Source: CAVTWD01 sp963738325 (GTDB lineage Bacteria > Actinomycetota > Acidimicrobiia > Acidimicrobiales > Ilumatobacteraceae). Taken from it: a DNA stretch of 64,000 bases. The DNA lies in assembly GCA_963738325.1 (NCBI GenBank), contig CAVTWD010000002.1:310001-374000 (forward strand). Reading direction: 5' to 3'. The notes beneath the pieces were generated by a model, which was not told the origin of the DNA, ran no database searches, and saw only the letters and a program-made list of their open reading frames with translations. Positions 26,610-35,768 of the stretch are shown in pieces (position 1 is the stretch's first letter; every line of letters starts with the position of its first letter). The position numbers were made by a program, and so were the translations under genes.

Positions 26610-27595
26610 CCGCGCTCGCACCGGTGCTACAGGCCTTCTTCACCGATCGTCTCATGGCGCAACGTCGCGCCTCCCCTCACACCATCGCCGGCTACCGCGA
26701 CACGTTCCGGCTGCTGCTCGGCTTCGCCGCCGCCAGGACTCGCAAGGCGCCGTCGAGGCTCGACATCGCGGACTTGGACGCGCCGCTCGTCGCCGGGTTC
26801 TTGGACCATCTCGAACACGACCGGCACAACACGATTCGCACCCGCAACTGGCGGCTCGCAGCTATCCACTCGCTGTTCGGCTACGCCGCTCTCCACCACC
26901 CCGAACACGCCGCCGTCATCCAGCGCGTGCTCGCCATCCCGACCAAGCACCGCGAGCACAGAGACGTCACCTGGCTCACCGACACCGAGGTCGACAAACT
27001 CCTGACCGCGCCCGACCGCAGCACCTGGGCCGGTCGGCGGGACCACGCCATGCTCGTCCTCGCCGTCCAGACCGGCCTGCGGATCTCCGAGATCATCAGC
27101 CTGTCCCGCGGCGACGTCGCCCTCCAGGCCGGCGCACACGTCCGCTGCATCGGCAAGGGACGGAAGGAACGCGCCACCCCGCTCACCACGCTCACCGTCG
27201 CGGTGCTGCGCGGCTGGCTCAGCGAGGACACTGGCGAGCTGTGGGAACCGCTGTTCCCGACACGCACCGGGACACGGCTCAGCCACGACGCCATCGAACG
27301 CCGCCTCGCCGGCCACCTCGCCGTCGCCCGCAGCAGCTGCCCGTCGTTGCGCGACAAGCACGTCACCATGCACACCTTGCGGCACACCGCCGCCATGCGG
27401 CTCCTCCACGCCGGCACCGACGTCGCCGTCATCGCGCTCTGGCTTGGCCACGAACAGATCGCCACCGCCCACATCTACCTGCACGCCGACATGGACCAGA
27501 AGGAGCGAGCAGTCGCCCGCGTCACGCCGCCGGGCACCACGCCCGGCCGCTACCAGCCGCCCGACCCGCTACTCGCCTTCCTCGACGCCCTCTGA
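26606..27595 (+). CDS. RIT recombinase C
   Basis: 329 residues. FFTDRLMAQRRASPHTIAGY is the core-binding opening. Catalytic Arg in QTGLRISEI, Lys in GKGRKER, HTLRH, LGHEQ and Tyr in AHIYLHAD. The ATG overlaps the stop of recombinase B. Last gene of the trio; the terminal repeat array begins right after its stop. Confidence 0.9.
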   Translation: MTALAPVLQAFFTDRLMAQRRASPHTIAGYRDTFRLLLGFAAARTRKAPSRLDIADLDAPLVAGFLDHLEHDRHNTIRTRNWRLAAIHSLFGYAALHHPEHAAVIQRVLAIPTKHREHRDVTWLTDTEVDKLLTAPDRSTWAGRRDHAMLVLAVQTGLRISEIISLSRGDVALQAGAHVRCIGKGRKERATPLTTLTVAVLRGWLSEDTGELWEPLFPTRTGTRLSHDAIERRLAGHLAVARSSCPSLRDKHVTMHTLRHTAAMRLLHAGTDVAVIALWLGHEQIATAHIYLHADMDQKERAVARVTPPGTTPGRYQPPDPLLAFLDAL

Positions 27596-27863
27596 TTGTT
27601 CCGACCCCGCGGCCAACGATCCTGAGATCGCACAAGCTGATCGACGCGCAGGTCGGAACAATCACCAGGTCGGAACAATCGGCGTTGTTCCGAGGTCGGA
27701 ACAACGCCGAATCGGTGCGCAGCAGGATGCAGCTCCGCGAGTCGATTGGCTCCGGCAGCGTTCGTGGCGGCGCCAGAAGTCAGCGACGAACCACCGGCGA
27801 GGTCGATGGCCGCTCGATCTCGACGTTCTCAACCCGAACCGCGAACGAGCTCGAAGAGCCCTG

Positions 27864-28304
27864 TCAACCGATGGGCTGGGCGAGCGCGACGATGATCCCC
27901 TCGGGGCCGCGGACGTAGGCCATTCGCCACGAGCCCTCGTACTCGCCGATTCCGCCCACCAACGCGTAGCCGGCGGAGGCCGCTTGGTCAACGGCGGCAT
28001 CGAGGTCGTGAACCTCGAACACGATGCTTCGCAGGCCGATTTCGTTGGCCATCGCGGCCGGTGAGCCCGGCATCGAGCTAGGCCGGACGAAACAAGAGAG
28101 TTCGACGCGTGTGCCGTGGTCGGGAGGCCGAAGCATCACGATCTCGGTTCTTGACTCCGGGATGCCGATGACGGTGTCGATGAACTCACCCTCGACAAAG
28201 TTCCTCCCCTCGATCTCCAGCCCCAACGCGACGAAGAAGTCCGTCGCGGCATCGAGGTCTGCGACCGTGATGCCGACGTGGTCGAAGCGGCGTACGTGTG
28301 ACAT
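27864..28304 (-). CDS. VOC-superfamily (glyoxalase-like) protein
   Basis: 146 residues. FDHVGITVADLDAATDFFVALG opens the first beta-alpha-beta unit; GLRSIVFEVHDLDAAVD opens the second; YVRGPEGIIVALAQ is the usual C-terminal metal-ligand strand. A strong ribosome site (GGAGGAAGG) precedes ATG 28304. Substrate unknown. It lies between RIT copy 1 and family A copy 2 and transcribes toward the RIT element. Confidence 0.8.
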   Translation of the reverse strand: MSHVRRFDHVGITVADLDAATDFFVALGLEIEGRNFVEGEFIDTVIGIPESRTEIVMLRPPDHGTRVELSCFVRPSSMPGSPAAMANEIGLRSIVFEVHDLDAAVDQAASAGYALVGGIGEYEGSWRMAYVRGPEGIIVALAQPIG

Positions 28305-28384
28305 GTCCTTCCTCCGATGATTCTGATCCGGGGCGCTGGCCTAGATCTTCTTGGTTCACCGGTTTCTGGATTTTGTGACAAGTT

Positions 28385-30005
28385 TCAAGCTGCCGTCCCA
28401 AGTCGGGCGTTGGCCACGTAGTCGGTGAGGAGCCGGTCGACGGTTGCGAGCGCGCGACGCATCTCGATCGGCGCTGGCGGTGCGTCGGCGTCGAGGAGCG
28501 GGCAGAGGAGTCGGGCGTGGAGCTTGGTGTAGAAGACGGCGACTCGGATCCCTTCGGCGGTGAGCTGGTAGGAGTTGGTGCCCGCTTGACGCTCGATCAG
28601 ACCGTGGAGGCGGAGGCGGCGGAGGTCGTAGCTCATCTGCGAAGAGCTGTAGCCGTTGCCGAGGAGTCCGGCCACCTGCCCGCGAAGGCTCTTGTTGGTG
28701 AAGCCGGTGACGGCGTGGACGACGAGGCAGAGCGAGCCGGCCAGGGCCATGGCGCGTTGATCCCCGAAGCGGAAGGCTCCGGTTCGTTGGCCCTCCCGTA
28801 TGTAGGGCTGGTGGATGCGCTCGAAGAGCGCAGAGCCGATGGCACAGCCCTGACCGGCACGTTCGATCATAAGCAGACGGTCGTTGACCTGGCGGGCCTT
28901 GGCGACGAGCTCGGGCAGGTGCTCGAGCCGGGCCAAGACCCCGATGTCGGACGGCTTGTTGATGACGGTCTCGATACGAAGCGCCCTCCCTTCTTTGAGG
29001 TATTGCTTGATCCGGCTGTGCTTGTAGGAGAAGTCGACGTGGACGTCGGTGCCCGGGCTGAAGACCCGGGTCTGGGATGGGCACTGGGTGCGGGCCCCGC
29101 GCCTGGTCGGGATGAACACGGCCCGGACCTGCTCGGGACGGCCGATGCCGATGTTGTCCGCGACGAGGGCCTCGAAGAATCCCCTCGCCCGGCGGGGGTC
29201 GTCGAACACGAGCGTGCGCGAGACCTCGACTTGGCGCATCGACAGCTCCCAGAAGTACCCGGCGGCGCGGTCGGCCTCGGTGAACGGGGTCGGGATGACA
29301 GCAGTCCAGCGGGCGAAGAAGGTCTCGATGTCGTCGGGGCCGAAGCGATCGCAGATCGCTTGCAGGCGCGCCGGGTCCTCACAGGACGAGAAGCCGTTCG
29401 AGAGTTCGGTGAAGCCGAGGTTCTCGCGACGGGCCTGGCGCTTGGCCCATTCGTGCCCGTTTCAACCACACCTTTCCCGGATAGGGGAAGTAGGTGCAGA
29501 TCTTGATGAAGCCGGGCCCGAAGTCGGCGTCGTAGACGTAGAAGTAGTACATCCCGACTCGGCGGTCTTCCTTCACGAAGTCGAAGCTGACCACGCCCGG
29601 CTTGGTCGAGCGGTTCTTGGCGCTGAACACCCACTGGAACTCCTGGGTGGCCACGATGGCGACGACCCCGGTGCGACCCTCGGCCTCGGCCCGCTCAAGG
29701 TAGGGACGAACGTGGTCCAGCTTGCGGTCGTCCCAGCGCGTCCGGTCCGGCTTGTTCAACGTGAGGATCGGCACCTCGTGCTCGGCGGCGAAGGCCTTCA
29801 CCTCGCGGCGAAAACGGTTGCCGATCTTCTCCAGGAGGGCCGGCGAAGGGATCGGGAACCCGAGGTGCTGGGTGAGAAAGGTAACGACCTGGCCGCTCAC
29901 TTGAAGATTGGGCACGTACGCGTTGAGCAGCAATCGGTCGACGCAGTCGCTTGTCAGGCCAACATGGCAGTCCAGCACCTCGTTGATGTTCACCACCGTC
30001 GTCAT
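28385..30005 (-). pseudogene. Family A protein, copy 2 (no TnX, one frameshift)
   Basis: The only copy not interrupted by another element, about 539 residues. One extra A in a run near 29460 shifts the frame after KVWL, where copy 1 reads VNGHEWAKRQ; otherwise the whole protein is readable. Landmarks: NINEVLDCHVGL at the N-terminus, FGPGFIKICTYFPYPGK in the centre, RYKHS-like KHSRIKQYLKEGRALR, then IETVINKPSDIGVLARLEHL, the undisturbed TnX target, and a C-terminal winged-helix-like region (MSYDLRRLRLHGLI). ATG 30005. The frameshift may be a sequencing error. Function unknown. Confidence 0.72.
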
Positions 30006-30116
30006 GACACCAGCGTGGTCGCACGAGGGCGGGCTTCGCCCGCCCGACAACCCCAACCCAACAGCGGGCCGCGCCGGAGGGGGCCGGGGGGAGGGCCCGC
30101 CCTCCCCCCGCTAATG
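30006..30116 (-). repeat. Conserved double-hairpin leader of family A copy 2
   Basis: Same layout as at 14224-14334. The outer hairpin (30086-30109) pairs GGGGGGAGGG with CCCTCCCCCC around a four-base loop. Compared with copy 1 both arms have changed together. The inner hairpin (30027-30045) is GGGCGGGC/GCCCGCCC with a three-base loop. The CATTAGCGGG start coincides with the stop codon of the LLM-oxidoreductase gene. Confidence 0.7.
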
Positions 30117-30944
30117 TCCGGCGAGCTGAGCTACGAGTGGAGCCAGCGTGTCGGCGAAGTCGGCGCCGAAGATGAAGTAGGAGAAGCCGATCTCCTCTCG
30201 CCGACGCTGGATCTCCTCGGCCGCCGCTGCCGGGTCATCCGGGAGTACCGCCAGGGAGTCCGCGGCGCGAAGCGCAGCGGCGTCGGTGTCGGGCGGCGCC
30301 ATGAATGGCGCGACAGTGTCCCCGATCACTGGCACGTGGAGCGCGAGTTCGACCTCCCGGGTGGCGCGGAAGTCGCGTACCAGCTGCGTGACTTCGACCC
30401 GAGGATCACCGGGCAGCAGTGCGAAGGTGACCGTGTCCGCGAGCTCCGCCGCGAGCGCCTGGGCCTTCGGACCTCGCACGGCCATCACCACCGGCGTGTG
30501 AAGGTCGGGGCCGTCGAGATGTCGCAGCGCCGTCACGGTCTCACGCACCTGGGCCAATCGCTCTCTCGATGGTACGACAGGCAGCGCGAGTTCGCGGAGT
30601 TCGTCTTCGATGCCAGGCCTGCCGGTGCCGATGCCCATCTCGAAGCGACCATCGGTGAGCATCGAGAGCGAGTGCGCTTCCCACGCGGTGCTCCAAGCCG
30701 GACGCAGTGGGGAGGCATACACCCACGTCCCCACTCGCAGGTCGGTGAGAGTGGCCGCAACGGCCAGCGTGGGACCGGGCGCCGGCTGCCATTGCGGGAC
30801 GTCGGGCATCAGCAACGTCGAGTAGCCGCTGTCCGCGATGCGGCGCACCCGATCTCGCCACGTCGGCAGGTCAGTCATGAGCGGGGCCACGACCCCGAAT
30901 CGGAACGGTCTGGTTCCGCCAGTTGCCGTCGAGTCGCTCGTCAC
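30111..30944 (-). CDS. LLM-class (luciferase-like, F420-type) oxidoreductase
   Basis: 277 residues. PFRFGVVAPLM opens the barrel; LRVGTWVYASPLRP, the following HSLSMLTDGRFEMGIGTGRPG and VMAVRGPKAQALAAELAD are signature blocks of bacterial-luciferase-like F420 or flavin oxidoreductases. GTG 30944. The last codons and the TAG lie inside the conserved start of the family A copy 2 leader, so the native C-terminus may have been trimmed by that insertion. Confidence 0.82.
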   Translation of the reverse strand: MTSDSTATGGTRPFRFGVVAPLMTDLPTWRDRVRRIADSGYSTLLMPDVPQWQPAPGPTLAVAATLTDLRVGTWVYASPLRPAWSTAWEAHSLSMLTDGRFEMGIGTGRPGIEDELRELALPVVPSRERLAQVRETVTALRHLDGPDLHTPVVMAVRGPKAQALAAELADTVTFALLPGDPRVEVTQLVRDFRATREVELALHVPVIGDTVAPFMAPPDTDAAALRAADSLAVLPDDPAAAAEEIQRRREEIGFSYFIFGADFADTLAPLVAQLAGH

Positions 30945-31005
30945 ACCGGGCCGCCGAGGGATCTGGTGTCGACGAGCCTGCGATTGCGCGCAGGTCCTGG
31001 CGACG

Positions 31006-31611
31006 TCATGCGGTGGAATCGAGCGGTGGGTGCTCGAGGACGCGGGGCCGGTACTCGACCATCTGGATGCTCCGGTCGAAGGTGCGGTCGTCGACCATTT
31101 CGAGAGCCACGTCGGGATAGCCGTCGTAGATGCGTTCGGCGCCGGTGGCACCGGTGATCACCGGAAACATGACGACGCGGAAGCGGTCGACGAGTCCGGC
31201 TCGCAGCAGCGACCGGCACAAGCTGAGGCTCCCGATCGTGCTCAGCAGACCCGAGCCGTCGTCCCTCATCGCCCGGACCGCTTCCACCGCATCGTCGCGG
31301 ACGAGCGTGCAGTTGGCCCACCTGAGCGGGGCTTCGAGCGACGCGGAGAACACCACCTTCGACGCCTGCGTGAGCCCGTGGACCGATGCCTCCTCGTCAG
31401 CGGGAAGCTCTTCCTGTCCTGCTGGGGGCTCGCCCGCGGCGAAGCCCGACATCAGCCGGTAGGTGTTCGCTCCCATCAGGTAGGTGACCTCGGGTTGCTC
31501 GCTGAGCCACGCCAGGTACTCAGGCCCTTGCAGGCCCCACCAGCCCGGCCAGCCGTCGGCCGACGCGTAGCCGTCGAGGGAGGTGATGAAGTCGACGAGG
31601 AGTTCTCGCAT
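31006..31611 (-). CDS. Dihydrofolate-reductase-like (RibD C-terminal) protein
   Basis: 201 residues. MRELLVDFITSLDGYASADG is the typical opening of RibD_C/DHFR-like proteins. YLMGANTYRLM, ASKVVFSASLE and GLLSTIGSLSLCRSLLRAGLVD are the nucleotide-binding blocks, and FPVITGATG follows. These small stand-alone proteins are NADPH-dependent reductases of unknown substrate. Confidence 0.85.
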   Translation of the reverse strand: MRELLVDFITSLDGYASADGWPGWWGLQGPEYLAWLSEQPEVTYLMGANTYRLMSGFAAGEPPAGQEELPADEEASVHGLTQASKVVFSASLEAPLRWANCTLVRDDAVEAVRAMRDDGSGLLSTIGSLSLCRSLLRAGLVDRFRVVMFPVITGATGAERIYDGYPDVALEMVDDRTFDRSIQMVEYRPRVLEHPPLDSTA

Positions 31612-31992
31612 GCCTGGGTCCTTGTCCTCTGCCAGATGATCGCCGTTGCCTTCGCTACCACGGCGGACACGAGGTTGGACGTGCGGCGACTCGAGAACTC
31701 ATCGCAGCACCCACGGAATGGAGACGAGCGAGATGCCTGCGGGGCAACGCACACGGCGCGGTGTCAAGGCGCACCATTGCCCGCGTCACGCCGGCTGAGC
31801 GGCGAACCCAGCCCCACGGCTGCCTCCGCGAGCGCTGCATATCGACGGCGCTTCCCGGTGTTCCGTCACCGCGAGATCGTTCAGAGACCGATGACGCGCA
31901 ACGCCGGTGCGAGCGCCAACGTGGGCTGGCGGATGACGCCTGTGCTCGGGAAATACCTGTCCGCGGCCGGCACACCGGGGACACCACGAGCG
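31612..31992. other. No gene seen
   Basis: Between the DHFR-like gene and the Imm5-like gene, both on the minus strand. No frame here has a recognisable family motif or a good start signal. Confidence 0.5.
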
Positions 31993-32514
31993 TCACCCCG
32001 GCTCGAACTCGAACACCCGCCAACAGATGTCGTTCCGTCGACGTTGGTCCGCGACGACCAGCTGACGGATCGCATCCGGGAGTTGCTCGCGTTGCCAAGC
32101 ACATTCGAGGCAGCCGGCAAGACGCTCATCCCTTGGGGTGCCAGCACGAGCCGCCTTGATGGCGTAGGCAGCGGCTCCGAGGTTGTGCTCAGCCACATGA
32201 GCGACGCATGCGGCCTGGCCCGCGGCATAGGCGGCGTGTCGAGCCGCTCCCGTCACCTCTCGTGCCGCTCCCATGGCATGACCGCCCGCCGCGCGGGACG
32301 CCATCATCGTCACGCGCCCTTGAGTCCAGGCGCGGATCGCTCGAATCGCTTCGCGAGGTCTCGTGTCCGAAGGGCACTCGGCCTCGAAGAAGTGCAAGAC
32401 GTGTTCGGCGCATGCCGCTGCCCACCGCGCGTGGAGGTGATGGTCGGAGTCGGTGAGCGTGCCCCCTCTGCGGATCGTGATGAGGCGAGGGTCGCGCTCC
32501 TTCGGGAGGATCAC
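31993..32514 (-). CDS. Imm5-like putative immunity protein
   Basis: 173 residues. RDPRLITIRRGGTLTDSDHH, HARWAAACAEHVLHFFEAE and then alanine-rich helices with ARHAAYAAGQAACVAHVAEH and LGAAAYAIKAARAG match a family of helical proteins annotated as putative immunity proteins (Imm5-like). GTG 32514. No toxin or secretion gene is adjacent, so the immunity role is inherited from the family name only. An IS1380 element lies 15 bp upstream of its start and would separate the gene from its original promoter. Confidence 0.6.
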   Translation of the reverse strand: MILPKERDPRLITIRRGGTLTDSDHHLHARWAAACAEHVLHFFEAECPSDTRPREAIRAIRAWTQGRVTMMASRAAGGHAMGAAREVTGAARHAAYAAGQAACVAHVAEHNLGAAAYAIKAARAGTPRDERLAGCLECAWQREQLPDAIRQLVVADQRRRNDICWRVFEFEPG

Positions 32515-32529
32515 GGCCGCAGAGTAGAA

Positions 32530-34216
32530 CCCGGATATTGCGGCCGGTGGGGGCTGATGGCTGGATTGACGCGACAAGTGCCCCGCTGCCTGGGACGATG
32601 ACGGTTGCGAAGCCACATCGAGTCCAGCCAGAGGAGCACCTGACGGGTGAACGCTACCGCGACGTTGTTCGATGCCGGGGAGATCATCTCGAGGCCCCGC
32701 CGAGAGGCGGCACCGGTCAAGGTGTCGGTGACCGATGAGGATGTGACGGGCGTGGCCGGGGTCGCCTTGTGGGGCCCGATGCTGGATCGTCTCAACCTTG
32801 TGGATGTGGCTGACGCCCGCCGGCTGCGCCCGGTCGGGCCGGGTGGCTACACCGGCGGGGAGTGCTACCGGACCCTGGTGGAGGTGGTCCTGGCCGGGGG
32901 TGAGTTCCTGGCGGACCGGTCGCTGCTGGAGGGCGCCACCGAGGCGCTGCGTGGGCAGCAGGCGTTCCCGTCGCATACGACCCTGTTCCGGTTCTGTGCC
33001 GGCGCCGACTTCGGTCGAGCCCAGAAGGCGGCGGCGGTGAACCGCACGATGCTCGCTCGGGCGTGGGCGATGGGTGCCGGCCCCACTGGTGGGGTGATCA
33101 CGATCGACCCGGACGCCACCCTGGTCGACACCTACGGTCCGGGCAAGGAAGGCTCGACGTTCACGTACCGGGGCGAGGTCGGTCTGTCGCCGTTGATCGG
33201 GGTGTGCGGCGAGACCGGCGACGTGCTGGCCCTGCGGGCCCGGGGCGGCAACGCCCATCCGGGCCGGGCCAACGCCGGGTTCATCCGCGAATGCGTCGCC
33301 GCCATCCCCGCCCCGGTGCGGGAACGGGCGAACCTGTGGGTGCGGGTCGACTCGGCGGGCTACCAGCACGACGTGTTCGCGGCCTGCGAGTCCCTCGGCG
33401 CCGTGTTCACTGTCACCGCGCCGAACAAGTCCAACGTGCGGGCCGCCATCGTCGCCCTCGCCGCTGATCCGGCCACGGTGTGGCGCCCGGCGCTGACAGC
33501 CGAAGCCGAACGGGGATCGGAGATCGCCGAGACGGTCATCGAGATCGGCCGCCGCAACAAGGACCAGCGAGAGCTGCGCCTCATCGTGCGCCGCCAACGA
33601 ACCCGCGCCGGGGACCAGCTGTCCCTTGATGATCTCGACGGGTGGCGGTTCCATGCGATCGTCACCAATCTCCCCGCCCTGTTCGCACCCGCCGACATGG
33701 TCGAGGCCCATCACCGTCTGCGGGGCGGGATCCCCGAAGACACCATCCGCCAACTCAAGGAAGACTTCGGGCTGATCCACGCGCCGGTGCAGAACTTCTT
33801 CGGGAACTGGCTGTGGTGGCACGCCGCCGCCCTGGCCCACAACGTCGCCCGCTGGATCCGGGTGCTCGCCCTGCCCCGCGAGTTCCGCCGCTGCCGCGGC
33901 AAACGCCTGCGACTGGCGTTCTTCAACGTCGCCGCCCGGGTCGTGCGCCACGCCCGCCAGCTCTGGCTGCGCCTGCCCCGCTCCCACGCCTGGGCCGACG
34001 CCTTCATCGAAGCCCTCACCCGCATCCGGCAGCTGCCCACGTTCGCCTGAACCGGCCAGGCCCACCCTCCCCGCCGGAGACAACCCGATCGACCACGACC
34101 CCTGCATCACCGCGCCCCGACGAGCCCGACACCTCGTCTCGACCGCTCGACACGATCATCACGCCACCGAACTCGCCGATCGCGCCCCAGTCACAAGCCT
34201 CACTGCAATATCCGGG
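32530..34216 (+). mobile_element. IS1380 family element
   Basis: A 1687-bp element with the inverted ends CCCGGATATTGC (32530-32541; inverted 34205-34216). It is flanked by the direct repeat TAGAA (32525-32529 and 34217-34221), a five-base target duplication, so boundaries are exact. Confidence 0.92.
32647..34050 (+). CDS. IS1380 family transposase
   Basis: 467 residues and intact. GGVITIDPDATLVDTYG holds the first catalytic Asp, VRVDSAGYQHDVF the second, and HRLRGGIPEDTIRQLKEDFG the Glu region. The N-terminus (GVALWGPMLDRLNLVD) and the C-terminal LWWHAAALAHNVARWIR are also typical. GTG start. It transcribes away from the Imm5-like gene. Confidence 0.92.
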   Translation: MNATATLFDAGEIISRPRREAAPVKVSVTDEDVTGVAGVALWGPMLDRLNLVDVADARRLRPVGPGGYTGGECYRTLVEVVLAGGEFLADRSLLEGATEALRGQQAFPSHTTLFRFCAGADFGRAQKAAAVNRTMLARAWAMGAGPTGGVITIDPDATLVDTYGPGKEGSTFTYRGEVGLSPLIGVCGETGDVLALRARGGNAHPGRANAGFIRECVAAIPAPVRERANLWVRVDSAGYQHDVFAACESLGAVFTVTAPNKSNVRAAIVALAADPATVWRPALTAEAERGSEIAETVIEIGRRNKDQRELRLIVRRQRTRAGDQLSLDDLDGWRFHAIVTNLPALFAPADMVEAHHRLRGGIPEDTIRQLKEDFGLIHAPVQNFFGNWLWWHAAALAHNVARWIRVLALPREFRRCRGKRLRLAFFNVAARVVRHARQLWLRLPRSHAWADAFIEALTRIRQLPTFA

Positions 34217-34221
34217 TAGAA

Positions 34222-34574
34222 GTCTCGACGGGCGGCCCGACGGCTGCCCCGGAACACCGGCTGACGGGCATGCCCACGCTCCGGCGAAGCGCGACGGATC
34301 GACGGCTGCGTGCGTTCGTCTGGCGCGACAGATCGGCCAGGCCATCGATGAGTTGATGGCCTGGCCGCTGCGAGTAGTCCTGGCTCGGGGGCCGTTCACC
34401 GCCGCGGCGGCGAGGCGCCGGCGCGCGAAGTCACCTTGGCCGATGCCGTGAAGGGGGCGCTCCCGAGCACCTCGGCTTTGCGGTGCTCTCCGATGACAGC
34501 CGTCTCGCCAACCCTTGGGGCCGATCGGTCGGGGTCATGCATCTCTGCCGTCGAAGCTTGATCCTGTCGAGTCG
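34222..34574. other. No gene seen; holds one diverged interspersed repeat
   Basis: Around 34295-34335 is a partial copy of the repeat described at 56535, including the core TCTGGCGCGACAGATCG. Nothing else is recognisable. Confidence 0.45.
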
Positions 34575-35492
34575 CTACCGGGCTGCGCCGGCCAGGAAGG
34601 CCGCGACAATGTACGTGGCGTGGCGGTCGAGGGATACGCGGGCCCGGTCATAGCGCATGGTCGTTCGAGGGTCGGCGTGGCTGGCTGCTTCCTGGACGTC
34701 ACGGAGCGGGACGCCGGCGTCGAGGGCGGCGGTGATGAAGGCGTGACGGAGGCTGTGTGGCCCGACGGCCTTGTTGATGCCGGCCTTTCGGGTGAGGCGG
34801 CGCACGATCCGCCAGGCGGCGTGGCGGTCGAGTCGTTCGCCGTTGTGTCCCAGGAAGATCGGACCCCCGACCCGTTCGCCGATGGCGAGATCGATGGCGC
34901 GGGCGGTTCGGGGTGCGAGCGGGATAGTGACGACCTTGCCGCCTTTGCGCAGCACCGTGAGCGTGCGGTGCCCCCGTTCGAGCCCGAGCGCTTCGATGTC
35001 AGCACCGAGCGCTTCGGAGACACGCAGGCCGTTGATCGCCAGCAGGGAGACGAGCGCGTGCTCCCGTGCCGAGGCCAGCCCGGCAGCCACGAGGAGGGCG
35101 CCGACCTCGTTGCGGTCCAGGCCGGTGGCATGCGACTCGTAGTCCAGTCGGGGCCGACGGACATGAGCCGCCGGTGACCGCTCGAGCAGGCCCTCCTGTT
35201 CGGCGTAGCGGTAGAAACCCGCCACCGTGCAGAGGCGACGAGCGACGGTTGCGCGAGAGCGGCCACGCGCTTCGAGGTCACGGGCAAAGCACTCGATGTC
35301 GGCCCGCCGGGCGCCGAACAGGCGCACCTGGTGCTCGGCGCACCAGGCGACGAACTGGCGCAGGTCCAGCCCGTAGGCCTCACGGGTCAGGCCTCGGTAA
35401 CCGGCGAGGAACGCCGCCAATGCGTACCGCTCGCCGTCGGAGAACGCCAAGTCGACTATCGCGACATCGGTGGTCACAGTTGTATTCGACAC
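34575..35492 (-). CDS. Tyrosine recombinase (XerC/D-like)
   Basis: 305 residues. Core-binding domain with AFLAGYRGLTREAYGLDLRQF. Catalytic residues: Arg in AINGLRVSEALG, Lys in LRKGGKV, HSLRH, ASHADPRT with the second His, and Tyr in TTMRYDRARV. GTG 35492. It stands alone and its 5' side faces RIT copy 2, 133 bp away. It is unrelated in gene order to the RIT trio and may be the integrase of a former island. Confidence 0.85.
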   Translation of the reverse strand: MSNTTVTTDVAIVDLAFSDGERYALAAFLAGYRGLTREAYGLDLRQFVAWCAEHQVRLFGARRADIECFARDLEARGRSRATVARRLCTVAGFYRYAEQEGLLERSPAAHVRRPRLDYESHATGLDRNEVGALLVAAGLASAREHALVSLLAINGLRVSEALGADIEALGLERGHRTLTVLRKGGKVVTIPLAPRTARAIDLAIGERVGGPIFLGHNGERLDRHAAWRIVRRLTRKAGINKAVGPHSLRHAFITAALDAGVPLRDVQEAASHADPRTTMRYDRARVSLDRHATYIVAAFLAGAAR

Positions 35493-35768
35493 GTAGCACC
35501 TCCAGGTCAGGCCGGGACCCGGAGACCGGAGCCGCCCGGCCCCAGCTGCACGTTGAGGACGCCCACGTAAGCACGATCCGTCGCGATCGACAGCGGCCAG
35601 CGGCAACCACGCCGATAGCACCTACCGCCGATTGTTCCGACCTGGTGATTGTTCCGACCTGGGAGTGATTCCGGCCGGTTGGTAGGCGGTTGGGGCGAGC
35701 GCAGGTCGGAACAATCCAGCGGCTCTGCCGATGCCTTCTTCACTGGTTGCGAGTGAAGGAGGCGGTTC

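Larger units (their letters stand above)
24635..27710 (+). mobile_element. RIT element copy 1 (recombinase in trio)
   Basis: A 3076-bp element with three overlapping tyrosine recombinase genes, the hallmark of RIT elements. Its ends were set by comparison with copy 2 (35626-38703). The left end starts CGCCGATTGTTCCGACC. A 35-bp inverted copy of the left end finishes at 27684 near the right end. Several more copies of the GGTCGGAACAAT unit occur in both orientations at each end, likely recombinase-binding sites. The right end adds a TTGTTCCGA / TCGGAACAA dyad (27685-27704). No target duplication is visible. Confidence 0.85.
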
